A model generated the notes under the pieces. It worked only from the letters and a program-made list of their open reading frames with translations. It was not told where the DNA came from and searched no databases. 32,951 nucleotides of DNA, from assembly GCA_913061285.1 (NCBI GenBank), contig CAJXVR010000041.1, positions 1 through 32,951 of the forward strand, written 5' to 3'. Positions 7,078-15,246 of this stretch are shown here, one piece after another. Numbering within the stretch: the first letter of the stretch is position 1; every line of letters begins with the position of its first letter. This DNA comes from an uncultured Verrucomicrobiota bacterium (GTDB lineage Bacteria; Verrucomicrobiota; Verrucomicrobiia; Limisphaerales; AAA164-E04). A program made the position numbers and the translations under genes.

Positions 7078-9729
7078 ATGTCATCCAGACACCGTCGATC
7101 AAGCGTTCGAAGGCTCCGAGGGTTCTCGTATTTCGCTGCCCTGTTAACGCTTATTCTTCACAGCCCGTTCTCCGCCCAATCCGCCGACCGGACCAATGTG
7201 GGCCTCCAGGCACTCTACAATTTTGACGCCGGCACCGGCAACCAAGTCATCGACAGTTCAGGCGTCGGGAAGCCCCTTCATCTCACGATTGCCAGACCGG
7301 AAAACACTCGATGGCTCAATAGCGCTCTTCAAATCACTCAAGACACTCAAATCCGATCCGAATCCCCCGCGACTAAATTGAATCAAGCCATTCGGCGCTC
7401 TGGCGAACTCACGCTCGAAGCGTGGATTCAGCCTGCGAATCTCACCCAAAAAGGCCCAGCACGCATCGTGACCTTATCCCGTAATGGTTCCGAGCGAAAT
7501 GTGACCCTCGGCCAAGAAGGGCCGAAATATGACGTCAGGTTTCGAACCCTCTCGACTGGTGGCAACGGGATTCCCTCAACGACCACTAAGAAAGCGAGTG
7601 TCACGACCTCTCTCACTCACCTCGTATACACCCGAGCCCGACATGGGCGAGCGAAGCTCTACATCAACGGGAAAGAAACGGCAGCAAAGACGGTCAGCGG
7701 CAGCACCGTCAATTGGCACAGTCAATTCCGACTAGCCCTCGGCAATGAGTTTGGAGGAAAACGCGCCTGGCTGGGCACCTATCATCTCCTGGCCATCTAT
7801 TCTCGCCAACTCCTTTCGGCCGAGATTCAAGCCCACTTCGAAGCCGGCCCCAAGGCTGGAACACCTCAACTTGAAATCACAAAAGCTCTCTCTCCCAATG
7901 CTCAGTTATTCACCAGCAAGATTGCCCCTCTGCTGGCCGAACGTTGCTTCGAATGTCACGACACCAGTACGAATAAAGGAAAACTCGATCTCTCACGGAA
8001 AAAGACTGCCCTCGCTGGTAGCAGCAGCGGGCCTGTCATTGTCCCTGGGAATGCCAACGAGAGCTATTTGCTCGAATCCATTCTTACCGATGAGATGCCC
8101 GAAGACCGTGAACCGCTAACCCCACAACAGAAACAGCGGGTCAAGGAATGGATCGAAGGAGGCGCCAGCTGGCCTGTTGAAGAGATTGATCCCGCCGCCT
8201 TTGTTCACGGAGGCACGAGCGAGGAGAACTGGCTACAACGCCTCACTATCGACGAATATGTCAATACCGTCCAAGCCACTCTTGGCATCGATATCGCCAG
8301 CGAAGCTCAAGCCTTACTTCCAAGGGATCTTCGAGCTGACGGGTTCAGCAACACCGCATACAACCTAAGCGTCGACCTCAAACACGTAAGCGCCTATGCT
8401 CAACTTGCCGAGAAGATCGTCAACAAACTAGACATCCCGATCTTCGCCAAGCGCTTCTCAAAAAGCACCCTCTTAACTGATAAGAGCATGCGTGGCCTCA
8501 TTGAAAAAATGGGAGCATGGATTCTGCGCGGTCCACTTGATGACTATGAAATCGATCTTTACCGAGGCATTTCCACAACAGTCGCGGCCGCAGGAGGTAC
8601 CTTTTCGGATGCTGTCACATTGGTGATCGATGCGATGCTACAGTCGCCTCGATTTATCTATCGGATAGAAAACCAAAAGGGAGACGGAAGCAAATGGCCG
8701 GTTGGGGAACACGAACTTGCCACCCGCATCAGCTACATCCTTTGGGGCGCACCTCCGGATGAAGCCTTGTCGAAGGCTGCCCGATCAGGCGATCTCTTTT
8801 CGAGCGAAGGCCTCGATCAACAAATCCAACGCATGCTCGCTGACCCGCGAGCAATCGACCGGTCAAAGCGGTTCATCGCAGAATGGCTCAACTTGAATCG
8901 GCTCAACAATATCAAACCAAACGTCGATAAATTCCCGAACTGGCACCATCAGTTAGCCGTGGACATGCAAGAGGAGACACTCAAATTCTTCGAAGCAATT
9001 GCCTGGAAACAACAACGCCCGCTTACCGATCTCTTCAACGCTCAATTCACATACGCGTCTCCACAACTCGCAAGGCACTACGATCTCCCTGGACCGAAGG
9101 AAGAAACGGCTCATCACGATCTCTCTCACCATCCAGGACGAGGAGGCATATTAACCCAAGGAAGCGTACTCACCGTCGGCGGAGACGAAGCGTCCATGGT
9201 TTCACGGGGCTTGTTCGTACTTCACGACCTCCTCCGCGGCGTCGTGAATGATCCCCCTCCGTGCGTGGACACCACCCCCCAAGCGACCAAACCTGGACTC
9301 ACCCAACGTGCCATCGCCGAAGAACGAATCGCCAATGCTCAATGTGGCGGATGCCACAGCAAGTTCGAACCCCTCGCCTTTGGATTAGAAAAATTCGACG
9401 GTGTCGGAGCCTACCACGAGAAGGACGAACACGGAAACGCTCTTCGCGACGACGGGGACATCCTCTTTCCTGGTACCGCCGAGTCAATCGCTTACCAATC
9501 CTCTGCGGAACTCATGAATCTCTTAGCCAAAAGCGACCGCGTCAAAGAATCCCTCACTTGGAAGCTCACTCAATTCGCTCTCGGCCGCCCGTTGGGATTT
9601 CCTGATGCGGCCGACATTGACAAAATCCATCAAAACGCACAGAAAAATGGCGGAACCTATCAAAGCTTGATCACAGAAATCGTGAAGAGCGATCTAGTCC
9701 GCATGACCCCTACCGAGACACTCGAATGA
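7078..9729 (+). CDS. Secreted LamG - planctomycete-type cytochrome - DUF1587/1595/1592/1588/1585 protein
   Basis: This 883-residue protein starts with an Arg-rich signal peptide (residues 1-35). A LamG/concanavalin-like domain follows (about 40-260). The cytochrome-like segment carries heme motif C290-FE-C293-H294. Next come the DUF1587 region (LTIDEYVNTVQATLG, about 390), DUF1595, and DUF1592 (LATRISYILWGAPPDEAL, about 545-620). DUF1588 contains a second CxxCH (C756-GG-C759-H760), and DUF1585 is at the C-terminus. This domain chain is characteristic of Planctomycetota and Verrucomicrobiota and has no established reaction; two c-type heme sites suggest extracytoplasmic redox chemistry. The LamG front end is an added carbohydrate- or surface-binding candidate. 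Its stop overlaps the DUF1552 gene by ATGA, so the two are translationally coupled. No Shine-Dalgarno motif was seen. Confidence 0.93.
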   Translation: MSSRHRRSSVRRLRGFSYFAALLTLILHSPFSAQSADRTNVGLQALYNFDAGTGNQVIDSSGVGKPLHLTIARPENTRWLNSALQITQDTQIRSESPATKLNQAIRRSGELTLEAWIQPANLTQKGPARIVTLSRNGSERNVTLGQEGPKYDVRFRTLSTGGNGIPSTTTKKASVTTSLTHLVYTRARHGRAKLYINGKETAAKTVSGSTVNWHSQFRLALGNEFGGKRAWLGTYHLLAIYSRQLLSAEIQAHFEAGPKAGTPQLEITKALSPNAQLFTSKIAPLLAERCFECHDTSTNKGKLDLSRKKTALAGSSSGPVIVPGNANESYLLESILTDEMPEDREPLTPQQKQRVKEWIEGGASWPVEEIDPAAFVHGGTSEENWLQRLTIDEYVNTVQATLGIDIASEAQALLPRDLRADGFSNTAYNLSVDLKHVSAYAQLAEKIVNKLDIPIFAKRFSKSTLLTDKSMRGLIEKMGAWILRGPLDDYEIDLYRGISTTVAAAGGTFSDAVTLVIDAMLQSPRFIYRIENQKGDGSKWPVGEHELATRISYILWGAPPDEALSKAARSGDLFSSEGLDQQIQRMLADPRAIDRSKRFIAEWLNLNRLNNIKPNVDKFPNWHHQLAVDMQEETLKFFEAIAWKQQRPLTDLFNAQFTYASPQLARHYDLPGPKEETAHHDLSHHPGRGGILTQGSVLTVGGDEASMVSRGLFVLHDLLRGVVNDPPPCVDTTPQATKPGLTQRAIAEERIANAQCGGCHSKFEPLAFGLEKFDGVGAYHEKDEHGNALRDDGDILFPGTAESIAYQSSAELMNLLAKSDRVKESLTWKLTQFALGRPLGFPDAADIDKIHQNAQKNGGTYQSLITEIVKSDLVRMTPTETLE

Positions 9730-11150
9730 AACAATCACGAATCAGTCGTCGGACGATGTTGAAAGGCCTAGGAACCGTCTCCGTTGGCCTGCCATTTCTA
9801 GAGGAAATGTTGGTGGCAAAAACGCTATCGACAAGCCCCGAGGTCCCCATGCGTGCCTTCAATGTGTTCTTCGGACTAGGCATTCCTGCACCGTTACAAA
9901 CGGAAGGGTTCAGCGATGTCTTGGAACCTCTCAAACCCTTGCGCGACAAACTGCTGATCATGCGCAATGTTGATCAAATTCGTTGCGATGAATCCGGAAT
10001 CAATGCCCACTTTGACGGAGCATCGGGCGCCTTCACGGCCGAACCTCCCGATGGGGAAGCCAAAGCCGGGGGCCCATCGATCGATCAAGTAATCCGTAAG
10101 ACTTACTACCCGAATGGCCTTCCATCGGGGATGGTCCCCACGCTGATCAGCGGAACCTTCTTTCGTCGAAGCCGGGTCAGCCGCTACGTTCACAGCTACA
10201 ACTACGACGGCACGGTCTCGTCAACCATGCAGGAAAAACCTCGGGAGCTCTTCAATCGTGTTTTTGGCACCATCGAACTCAGCCAGGGAGATACAGACGC
10301 ACGGCAGCGACAACTAAAGCGGAGCGTCCTCGATTCCGTCATAGAACAATACCGATTCTACACCGGTCCCAATTCACCGCTGGGCGCCGCCTCAAAATCA
10401 CGGGTATCAGACCATCTAGATCGTATCCGCGAACTCGAGCAACGGGCCTACGAAATGACCGAGAGAGCCGAAGACGCGCCACCGCTCCCGCCTCGATCTA
10501 AGCTCGCCCACGGAGGGCAAGCTGATCCCGGCGGCGAAGGCATCGACATGCCACTCGACGATCTCACCAGCGAATGGCGACTCATGGCGGATCTCTACGC
10601 CCTCGCGATCAAAATGGACCGCACTCGTTTCGGGGCGCTGACCTTCCTAGCGGCGGGAGAAAGACTTCGGGTGACCGGTGACTACCACTACAACGGTCGT
10701 AAGATCTACACCTTCAATGACGCCGCGCAACTCAACGCCTCAGGATCCGCTGGCTGCAGCCATGAATGGTGGCACAAGTTCAGAGAAAACAAGAAAAACG
10801 AACAACTGCGTGCTCACGCCCACATGAAGATGCGAGAAATCGCTTACTTTCTCCATGCCCTGGACGAAGCCGAGACAATCGAAGCCAATGGCAAATCTAT
10901 CCTCGAAAACTCCCTCATCACCATCTCAACAGAATCAGGCGACGGCCGCCACTCAGATGTAAAACGAGAACTCTCCGGAGTGTTCCACGCGATAACGGGA
11001 GCCAATGGACGATTCAAGACCGGCCAAATCATGGATGTCAAAGCAGAAGGACTCGACGTCTACAACACAATGCTCACTGCATTGGGCACCAAAGACCGGC
11101 TCGGCCCGATCAACCGAAAACACCAAGCGATCGACGGTATCAGAGCTTAA
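9726..11150 (+). CDS. DUF1552 protein, Tat-type signal
   Basis: This 474-residue protein begins with a twin-arginine-like signal (ISRRTMLKGLGTVSVGLPF, residues 5-23). It shows the DUF1552 pattern of sequence: FGLGIPAP near the start, a helical linker with LDRIRELEQRA, and LMADLYALAIKMDRTRFGALTF. The C-terminal half contains His- and Ser-rich stretches (HEWWHKF, STESGDGRHSD) suggestive of an alkaline-phosphatase/sulfatase-like fold, as is usual for DUF1552/DUF1501 proteins. It is translated from an ATGA overlap with the cytochrome-DUF1592 gene, the standard partner in this phylum group. The molecular function is unknown. Confidence 0.92.
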   Translation: MKQSRISRRTMLKGLGTVSVGLPFLEEMLVAKTLSTSPEVPMRAFNVFFGLGIPAPLQTEGFSDVLEPLKPLRDKLLIMRNVDQIRCDESGINAHFDGASGAFTAEPPDGEAKAGGPSIDQVIRKTYYPNGLPSGMVPTLISGTFFRRSRVSRYVHSYNYDGTVSSTMQEKPRELFNRVFGTIELSQGDTDARQRQLKRSVLDSVIEQYRFYTGPNSPLGAASKSRVSDHLDRIRELEQRAYEMTERAEDAPPLPPRSKLAHGGQADPGGEGIDMPLDDLTSEWRLMADLYALAIKMDRTRFGALTFLAAGERLRVTGDYHYNGRKIYTFNDAAQLNASGSAGCSHEWWHKFRENKKNEQLRAHAHMKMREIAYFLHALDEAETIEANGKSILENSLITISTESGDGRHSDVKRELSGVFHAITGANGRFKTGQIMDVKAEGLDVYNTMLTALGTKDRLGPINRKHQAIDGIRA

Positions 11151-11170
11151 CCAAGATCGCCTATCGCTGA

Positions 11171-11188
11171 TGGGGGGAATGCCCCCCA
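11171..11188. terminator. G/C hairpin after the DUF1552 gene
   Basis: TGGGGGG and CCCCCCA form a perfect 7-bp stem around a 4-base loop, 21 bases after the DUF1552 stop. The position suits a transcription end, but no T-run follows, so intrinsic termination is uncertain. Confidence 0.45.
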
Positions 11189-11240
11189 AAACCGTCCCTC
11201 CTCTCCTCGATTATCAAAATCGAAAATTCTCTCCACATCG

Positions 11241-11270
11241 GTGTAACCATTGGACCTGTCCTTTGCGTTT
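11241..11270 (+). promoter_or_regulatory. Candidate ECF-sigma promoter
   Basis: GTGTAACC (11241-11248) followed, after an 18-base gap from AAC, by CGTTT (11266-11270) resembles the AAC ... CGT arrangement of many ECF-dependent promoters. It points towards the small membrane protein/Spy-like operon, leaving a leader of roughly 260 bases. An ECF sigma gene lies about 1.2 kb away on the opposite strand, so control by it is a reasonable guess. Confidence 0.4.
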
Positions 11271-11410
11271 AGAGTGAGAGGGAACACTATAGAACTAAAC
11301 CACCAAAAGATTTTCTACTCGCGAAGTGAGCTCCGCAGCAAACACGGAATGGATAACAATGTCCCCAAACAGAGTGGTGACGTCGCAAAATAAAAGCTCT
11401 TATCTCACAA

Positions 11411-11437
11411 TAACCAGCGAAAACGTTTTTCCGGTTA
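11411..11437. promoter_or_regulatory. Imperfect palindrome centred on AAAACGTTTT
   Basis: AAAACGTTTT (11420-11429) is a perfect 10-bp palindrome flanked by TAACC (11411-11415) and GGTTA (11433-11437). A central CG in an A/T dyad is typical of LacI-family operators. TTGACT begins six bases further on. No LacI-type gene is in the window. Confidence 0.3.
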
Positions 11438-11533
11438 ATATATTGACTTCCCTGAGCGATTGAAAAAAACGCTAAATAGTTTAAATTGGCATTTATTGTT
11501 CTAAGAGAGAAGTTGACCGACAATCACGCAATC

Positions 11534-11842
11534 ATGGCAAGGCAGGAGCAGCATGCACCCAAGACATTCTCAGAGCTCTTGGAACGAGGGCGCCAAGAAA
11601 TGCCGCCGGCCGCTGATGTAAGATCATCGGTACGAAGAGCGTTATCACTGATGCCCCACTCGTCCTCATTGAGTTGGGTGGATGTCCTCATCCAATTGAC
11701 GACCGCACATCGGATTCGGATGGGATTCAGTATTGCCTTCGCTGCTCTAACAATGACCGCCACCCTAGAACTTTCTCGGCCAGTCCCGGTGCCGCAGCCA
11801 CCAATGCCTCATTTCCTCATCGATCGGCTGTTTCAAGAATGA
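11534..11842 (+). CDS. Small single-helix membrane protein, candidate anti-sigma/regulatory subunit
   Basis: The ATG at 11534 gives 102 residues. The N-terminal half is soluble and charged (FSELLERGRQEMPP, residues 12-25, then DVRSSVRRALS). One hydrophobic segment follows (about 62-80), and then a short Pro-rich tail. I do not recognise a named family. The layout, a short cytoplasmic head plus one helix, sits immediately before a Spy/CpxP-like gene with which it overlaps by ATGA. This matches two-gene partner modules often found next to ECF sigma genes in this group of bacteria, as far as I know. An anti-sigma role is plausible, but there is no zinc motif. An earlier TTG at 11486 is possible but less likely. 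Confidence 0.72.
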   Translation: MARQEQHAPKTFSELLERGRQEMPPAADVRSSVRRALSLMPHSSSLSWVDVLIQLTTAHRIRMGFSIAFAALTMTATLELSRPVPVPQPPMPHFLIDRLFQE

Positions 11843-12405
11843 GGATCAAACGACAGAAGTGGATTGTTGCCGCGATCCTCACTGGGGTTTTAGCCCTTGG
11901 GTTCCTTGCGGGGATCTCTGCGAGTCGACCGCTGAAAGAGGTTTTCCCGAAGCGATCCGCCGTCGAAGACCCAAATCCGGAAGAATTCGTTCTCAGTTTC
12001 CAGCGAAGACTAAGCTCAGATCTGACACTCACCGATGCTCAGAAACCGGCAGTGGAAGAAGAGATTCGAAAAATGACCCAGCGCATTCGGTCGATTCAAC
12101 GCAACTTCATTCCTCAAATCACTCAGGCCATGTTGGATAGCATTGACGAAATCATGCCGCTGTTAGATGAGGAGCAACAACGGCAACTTGAGCGAAGAAA
12201 AGATGGGATCAGGAATTCTCTTCCCATGCGCACTTTGGGACTCGGGCGAAATGGTCCCGGTCGCCCCAATGGGCCACCTCGCGGCCCAGGCGAGGGCGGA
12301 AGGCGACCCTGGGGTGATGGGCCCCCTCCCTGGGTTCGTAATCAAGATCAGGGAACACCCCCTGACGGCAGACCGGCCACACAAGCGGGTGAAACTCCCA
12401 ATTGA
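11839..12405 (+). CDS. Membrane-anchored Spy/CpxP-like (metal-resistance type) periplasmic protein
   Basis: The start at 11839 overlaps the previous stop (ATGA) and gives 188 residues. One N-terminal helix (9-27) acts as anchor or signal. A long helical region (45-127) follows, with the LTLTDAQ motif at 62-68 resembling the LTxxQ of Spy, CpxP and CnrX-type proteins. The tail (about 134-185) is rich in Pro, Gly and Arg. Spy/CpxP proteins are periplasmic chaperones or stress sensors, and CnrX-like ones hold back an ECF sigma pathway through a membrane partner. With the small one-helix protein it may form such a sensor pair. The open frame continues upstream to 11674, but that stretch overlaps the other gene and is not protein-like. 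It is convergent with the ECF sigma gene. Confidence 0.8.
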   Translation: MRIKRQKWIVAAILTGVLALGFLAGISASRPLKEVFPKRSAVEDPNPEEFVLSFQRRLSSDLTLTDAQKPAVEEEIRKMTQRIRSIQRNFIPQITQAMLDSIDEIMPLLDEEQQRQLERRKDGIRNSLPMRTLGLGRNGPGRPNGPPRGPGEGGRRPWGDGPPPWVRNQDQGTPPDGRPATQAGETPN

Positions 12406-12472
12406 AGCCGCGATCGGCGTGTCACCTCGGTCTATGAACCCAATTGCGATGGATTGATCAGAGCATACTGAT

Positions 12473-13051
12473 TCATTCAAACCCAAGGTGGTGTTGCTCA
12501 AGGAGTTCTTCCAGTTTCTTTCTGGCCCGATGACATTTCACCTTCGTCTTAGACAATCCCCAATTCAATTGCTCCGAGATTTCCGGCAATGTATATCCCT
12601 CGTAATAATAGAGCGTTACCAAAAGGCGATCCTCCGCCCGTAAACTAGCGAGCAACAGCGCTATCAATTCAGCGTTCGGATGACTTGAATTTTCCTCAAC
12701 CTGCTCAGCCAACAAGGCCAAAGGATCGATATCACTATCGCGAGCTGAACGTTGCGCAAGCGCGATGGGTTCATTTTTCCGCTGACGGAAATAGTCATAA
12801 CCTGTGTTCACCGCAACCCGCATCAACCAATTCTTAAAGGTGCCGGTCGGCCGCCACTGATGAATCTTTTGGAACGCCTTGATGAAGGCGTTCTGGACCA
12901 AGTCTTCAAGATCTGATTGGTTCGGGCAGAACTTGAACAAGAGCGACCACAGACGCTCCTGATAGCGCCGAACGATCTCATCATACGCATCTAAGTTCCC
13001 ATCCTGGGCTTGTCGCGCCAACGATTCGTCGCTAAGGGTGTCCGTCATCAT
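12473..13051 (-). CDS. ECF-type RNA polymerase sigma factor
   Basis: This is a 192-residue sigma-70 family factor. Region 2 is visible as DLEDLVQNAFIKAFQKI with FKNWLMRVAVNTGYDYFRQRK (about residues 45-92). Region 4 is SLRAEDRLLVTLYYYEGYTLPEI and then the helix-turn-helix SKTKVKCHRARKKLEELL (about 133-186). Length and spacing suit an ECF factor. GAGG at 13059-13062 lies 7 bases before the ATG, a rare clear ribosome site in this window; a second ATG follows directly. It is 50 bases after the response regulator gene on the same strand, so likely co-transcribed. The Spy-like operon is convergent with it, ending 67 bases away. Confidence 0.93.
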   Translation of the reverse strand: MMTDTLSDESLARQAQDGNLDAYDEIVRRYQERLWSLLFKFCPNQSDLEDLVQNAFIKAFQKIHQWRPTGTFKNWLMRVAVNTGYDYFRQRKNEPIALAQRSARDSDIDPLALLAEQVEENSSHPNAELIALLLASLRAEDRLLVTLYYYEGYTLPEISEQLNWGLSKTKVKCHRARKKLEELLEQHHLGFE

Positions 13052-13101
13052 GACAAAACCTCAAATCCGAGAGATGACCGATCCTTTCCCTAGGTGAGGC
13101 T

Positions 13102-13788
13102 TCATTCCGTATCCTGAGGCACTAACTTGAACCCTTTTAACTCAGCTCGATGACGGCGGGCGAAGTCCAACAACTCGCGATCATCCAGCAGCTCCAACTT
13201 GACTCGAATCCGCTCGCGCAGTCTCGTGATGTCTTCAGGACTCAAGACCAACTGTTTGCTGATCTTCCGATCGTTCAGTTCGTCAGCCAGAAGGCGAAGT
13301 ATTCGCAGCTCCTGCGGCGTAAGATGTTCCAAACCATCACGACCAAGACGTCCTTGATTAGGATCGCATTCCCCCTTGCCGAGGAACGGTAAAAGAGCTG
13401 GGCTTACAAAGGGATCCCCTTGCGACATCGAACAGAGTGCACTTGGAAGGTCCGTGACGTAGTCATCTTTAAGAACGTAACCCTTCACCCCGAGTGCCAT
13501 CGCCTCATCAAAGAGGCTTTTCTCCTTATATGAAGTCACCAAGACCACATTGATGTCTAGCGAAGCACGATTGATTCGTTCCAACACCTCCAACCCACCG
13601 AGACCGGGCATATTAATATCTAGCAGAACAAGCTCCGGGCTGAGGGCCTTGATCCGTTCCCACGCCATCGTCCCGTCGGTCGCCTCCCCCACAAACCGCA
13701 CACATTCGTTCCTTGCGATCAAGGTCTTCAGCTCTTCGAGAAAAGCCAAATGATCATCTGCAACGAAGACTGTCACTCGTTTGTCCAT
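13102..13788 (-). CDS. NarL/FixJ-type response regulator
   Basis: From the ATG at 13788 this is 228 residues; the frame extends to 13821, but the extra 11 residues precede the true receiver start. The receiver domain has acidic pair D11/D12, phospho-acceptor D57 (LLDINMPG), T85 and K107 (VLKDD). A LuxR-type helix-turn-helix follows (LTPQELRILRLLADELNDRK, then SPEDITRLRERIRVKLEL). The recognition helix is unusual: the common 'TVKNH' segment reads DITRLR. No histidine kinase gene is present in the window, so it is an orphan regulator here. It is upstream of the ECF sigma gene and divergent from the potassium channel gene. Confidence 0.92.
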   Translation of the reverse strand: MDKRVTVFVADDHLAFLEELKTLIARNECVRFVGEATDGTMAWERIKALSPELVLLDINMPGLGGLEVLERINRASLDINVVLVTSYKEKSLFDEAMALGVKGYVLKDDYVTDLPSALCSMSQGDPFVSPALLPFLGKGECDPNQGRLGRDGLEHLTPQELRILRLLADELNDRKISKQLVLSPEDITRLRERIRVKLELLDDRELLDFARRHRAELKGFKLVPQDTE

Positions 13789-14051
13789 CAATCTAAGAAT
13801 TACGATTCCCCATATCCGCACAGAGTTTCGTAGAAGGTCCAGACTAGAGCCTTCTGGGATGGGATGGAATCGGCGGAGAAACGTAATTCAGTTAAGCATA
13901 GGAGCCTAAATTGCCTACGTCTTATTGCGTAGTCAGCGTCCCTGCTCAGGAAACCAAAGTCACCGCGCCATCCGAAACTCAAATCGCTACACCGAAGAGG
14001 CAATCCCTTGCTAGAACGAGAGGAAGATTGCTCACCCGGCATCAATCTCTT

Positions 14052-14065
14052 CCGACTCGAGTCGG
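14052..14065. promoter_or_regulatory. Perfect 14-bp palindrome
   Basis: CCGACTCGAGTCGG is self-complementary over its whole length and lies between two divergent genes, 129 bases before the channel start. It is a candidate operator for a dimeric regulator, for example the adjacent response regulator. Confidence 0.4.
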
Positions 14066-14133
14066 CGTTCCCTTCGAGAAAAAGACAGATCAAGGCTTGA
14101 GATCGAGAAATTGATTAGCGGCACGATAGGTTC

Positions 14134-14155
14134 GAATGCAAATCTTTCAGCATTC
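14134..14155. promoter_or_regulatory. Inverted repeat GAATGC-N10-GCATTC
   Basis: GAATGC (14134-14139) and GCATTC (14150-14155) are separated by ten bases, 38 bases ahead of the channel start. The geometry suits a dimer-binding operator or a leader hairpin. The neighbouring GGTTCGAA is not part of a tRNA. Confidence 0.3.
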
Positions 14156-14193
14156 AAGGTCTAGAATCCTGGTAATCTCATATTTGGAAAATC

Positions 14194-15246
14194 TTGAAAA
14201 ACTCCACTAAAGCGCTGGTCATTGGAACGGTAATCATGACGCTCACCATCGTTATAGGTGTCGCAGGCTACTTACTGGCGGGATGGAGTTTAATTGACTC
14301 CGTTTTTATGGTGATCATTACCATTTTCGGTGTGGGATATGGTGAAGTACGCGAGGAATCGCCAGAGCTTCGCATGTTCACAATGATGGTAATCCTATCC
14401 GGTTGCACATCCCTCGTCTATCTACTCGGCGGCTTTGTCCAGTCCCTGACGGAAGGAGAAATTCAACGACTGATCAGTAAACGACGCATGAAAGCTGAAA
14501 TTGAAAACCTTGAGAATCATATCATCATCTGTGGATTAGGAAGAATTGGGAGAATGCTCGTCGAGGACCTTCTCAAGGCCGGAAAAGCGTTTGTTGTGGT
14601 CGATTCAAACGCCTCCCGAATAGAAGATTTCGATCGTGCAGGATGCCTTATCTGCGAAGGGGACGCCACGGATGAAGCCGTGCTTCAAAAGGCAGGCATT
14701 GAGAGAGCGAGAATCTTGGCGACCGTGCTCCCAAATGATGCCGCCAACGTTTTTATCACTTTGAGCGCTCGCAATCTCAATTCAGAGATTGAAATCATTG
14801 CCCGCGGAGAAATCCCTTCGACGGAACCAAAGCTTATCCAAGCCGGAGCGTCTCGAGTCGTTCTTCCCGCTCACATAGGGGCCGAACGAATCGCCCATCA
14901 AATTCTACACCCCAGTACCGCGAATCTCCTTGCCAACAATCATGCCCTTCGTGAGCTCGATACGCAGTTGAGCAGCGTTGGGATTCAAATCACCGAAATG
15001 GACATTCCTGAAGGCTCCTCATTAGTCGGAACCAATCTATCGCAGGTCGAAACCCAATCAAAGGCACAGTTCCTCGTCATTGCAATTCATCGCAAAGATG
15101 GAACGCAATTGCTTCACCCAACGCCGGAAACTAAAATAGAAACGGATGACCGAATGATCTTCCTATGCCATAGCGAAGATGTGCCAGACTTCACTCGGAA
15201 CTATCAGATGATAAAAAAGCGTCAGTATCGTGGTCAGACATTCTAA
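14194..15246 (+). CDS. Two-helix potassium channel with RCK (TrkA-N/TrkA-C) domain
   Basis: This 350-residue protein begins at a TTG codon, with GGAAAA just upstream. TM1 is about residues 7-29, the pore loop carries the selectivity filter GVGYGE (46-51, preceded by TIF), and TM2 is about 61-83. A cytosolic RCK domain follows, with Rossmann motif CGLGRIGR (113-120), the beta-2 acidic residue D137 and a TrkA-C domain (about 260-345, GTNLSQVETQSKAQFLVIAI and then DDRMIFLC). This is the MthK-like architecture: a tetrameric channel gated by ligand binding to the RCK ring. The usual TTVGYG is altered at the first positions, which is common in bacterial relatives. It is monocistronic, with the downstream gene convergent. 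Confidence 0.93.
   Translation: MKNSTKALVIGTVIMTLTIVIGVAGYLLAGWSLIDSVFMVIITIFGVGYGEVREESPELRMFTMMVILSGCTSLVYLLGGFVQSLTEGEIQRLISKRRMKAEIENLENHIIICGLGRIGRMLVEDLLKAGKAFVVVDSNASRIEDFDRAGCLICEGDATDEAVLQKAGIERARILATVLPNDAANVFITLSARNLNSEIEIIARGEIPSTEPKLIQAGASRVVLPAHIGAERIAHQILHPSTANLLANNHALRELDTQLSSVGIQITEMDIPEGSSLVGTNLSQVETQSKAQFLVIAIHRKDGTQLLHPTPETKIETDDRMIFLCHSEDVPDFTRNYQMIKKRQYRGQTF

Larger units (their letters stand above)
11151..11533. other. Intergenic region with hairpin, ECF-like promoter and palindrome
   Basis: This 383-base region lies between the DUF1552 stop and the small membrane protein start. It contains a G/C hairpin (11171-11188), an ECF-type promoter candidate (11241-11270) and an A/T-rich stretch with a palindrome (11411-11437). 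A TTG-initiated in-frame extension of the next gene begins at 11486, but those 16 residues look non-coding. Confidence 0.6.
13789..14193. other. Divergent intergenic region with two dyads
   Basis: This 405-base region lies between the response regulator and potassium channel genes. It holds a perfect 14-bp palindrome (14052-14065) and an inverted repeat (14134-14155). Open frames across it lack any recognisable domain and overlap on both strands, so I call no gene. Confidence 0.6.

Noticed and set aside
11674-11838. N-terminal extension of the Spy-like gene
   Set aside because: It overlaps the 102-residue gene for its whole length and is not protein-like; the ATGA-coupled ATG at 11839 starts directly before the membrane helix.
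14126-14160. Possible tRNA because of GGTTCGAA
   Set aside because: The flanks do not form a T-stem, and there is no acceptor stem, anticodon arm or CCA context.
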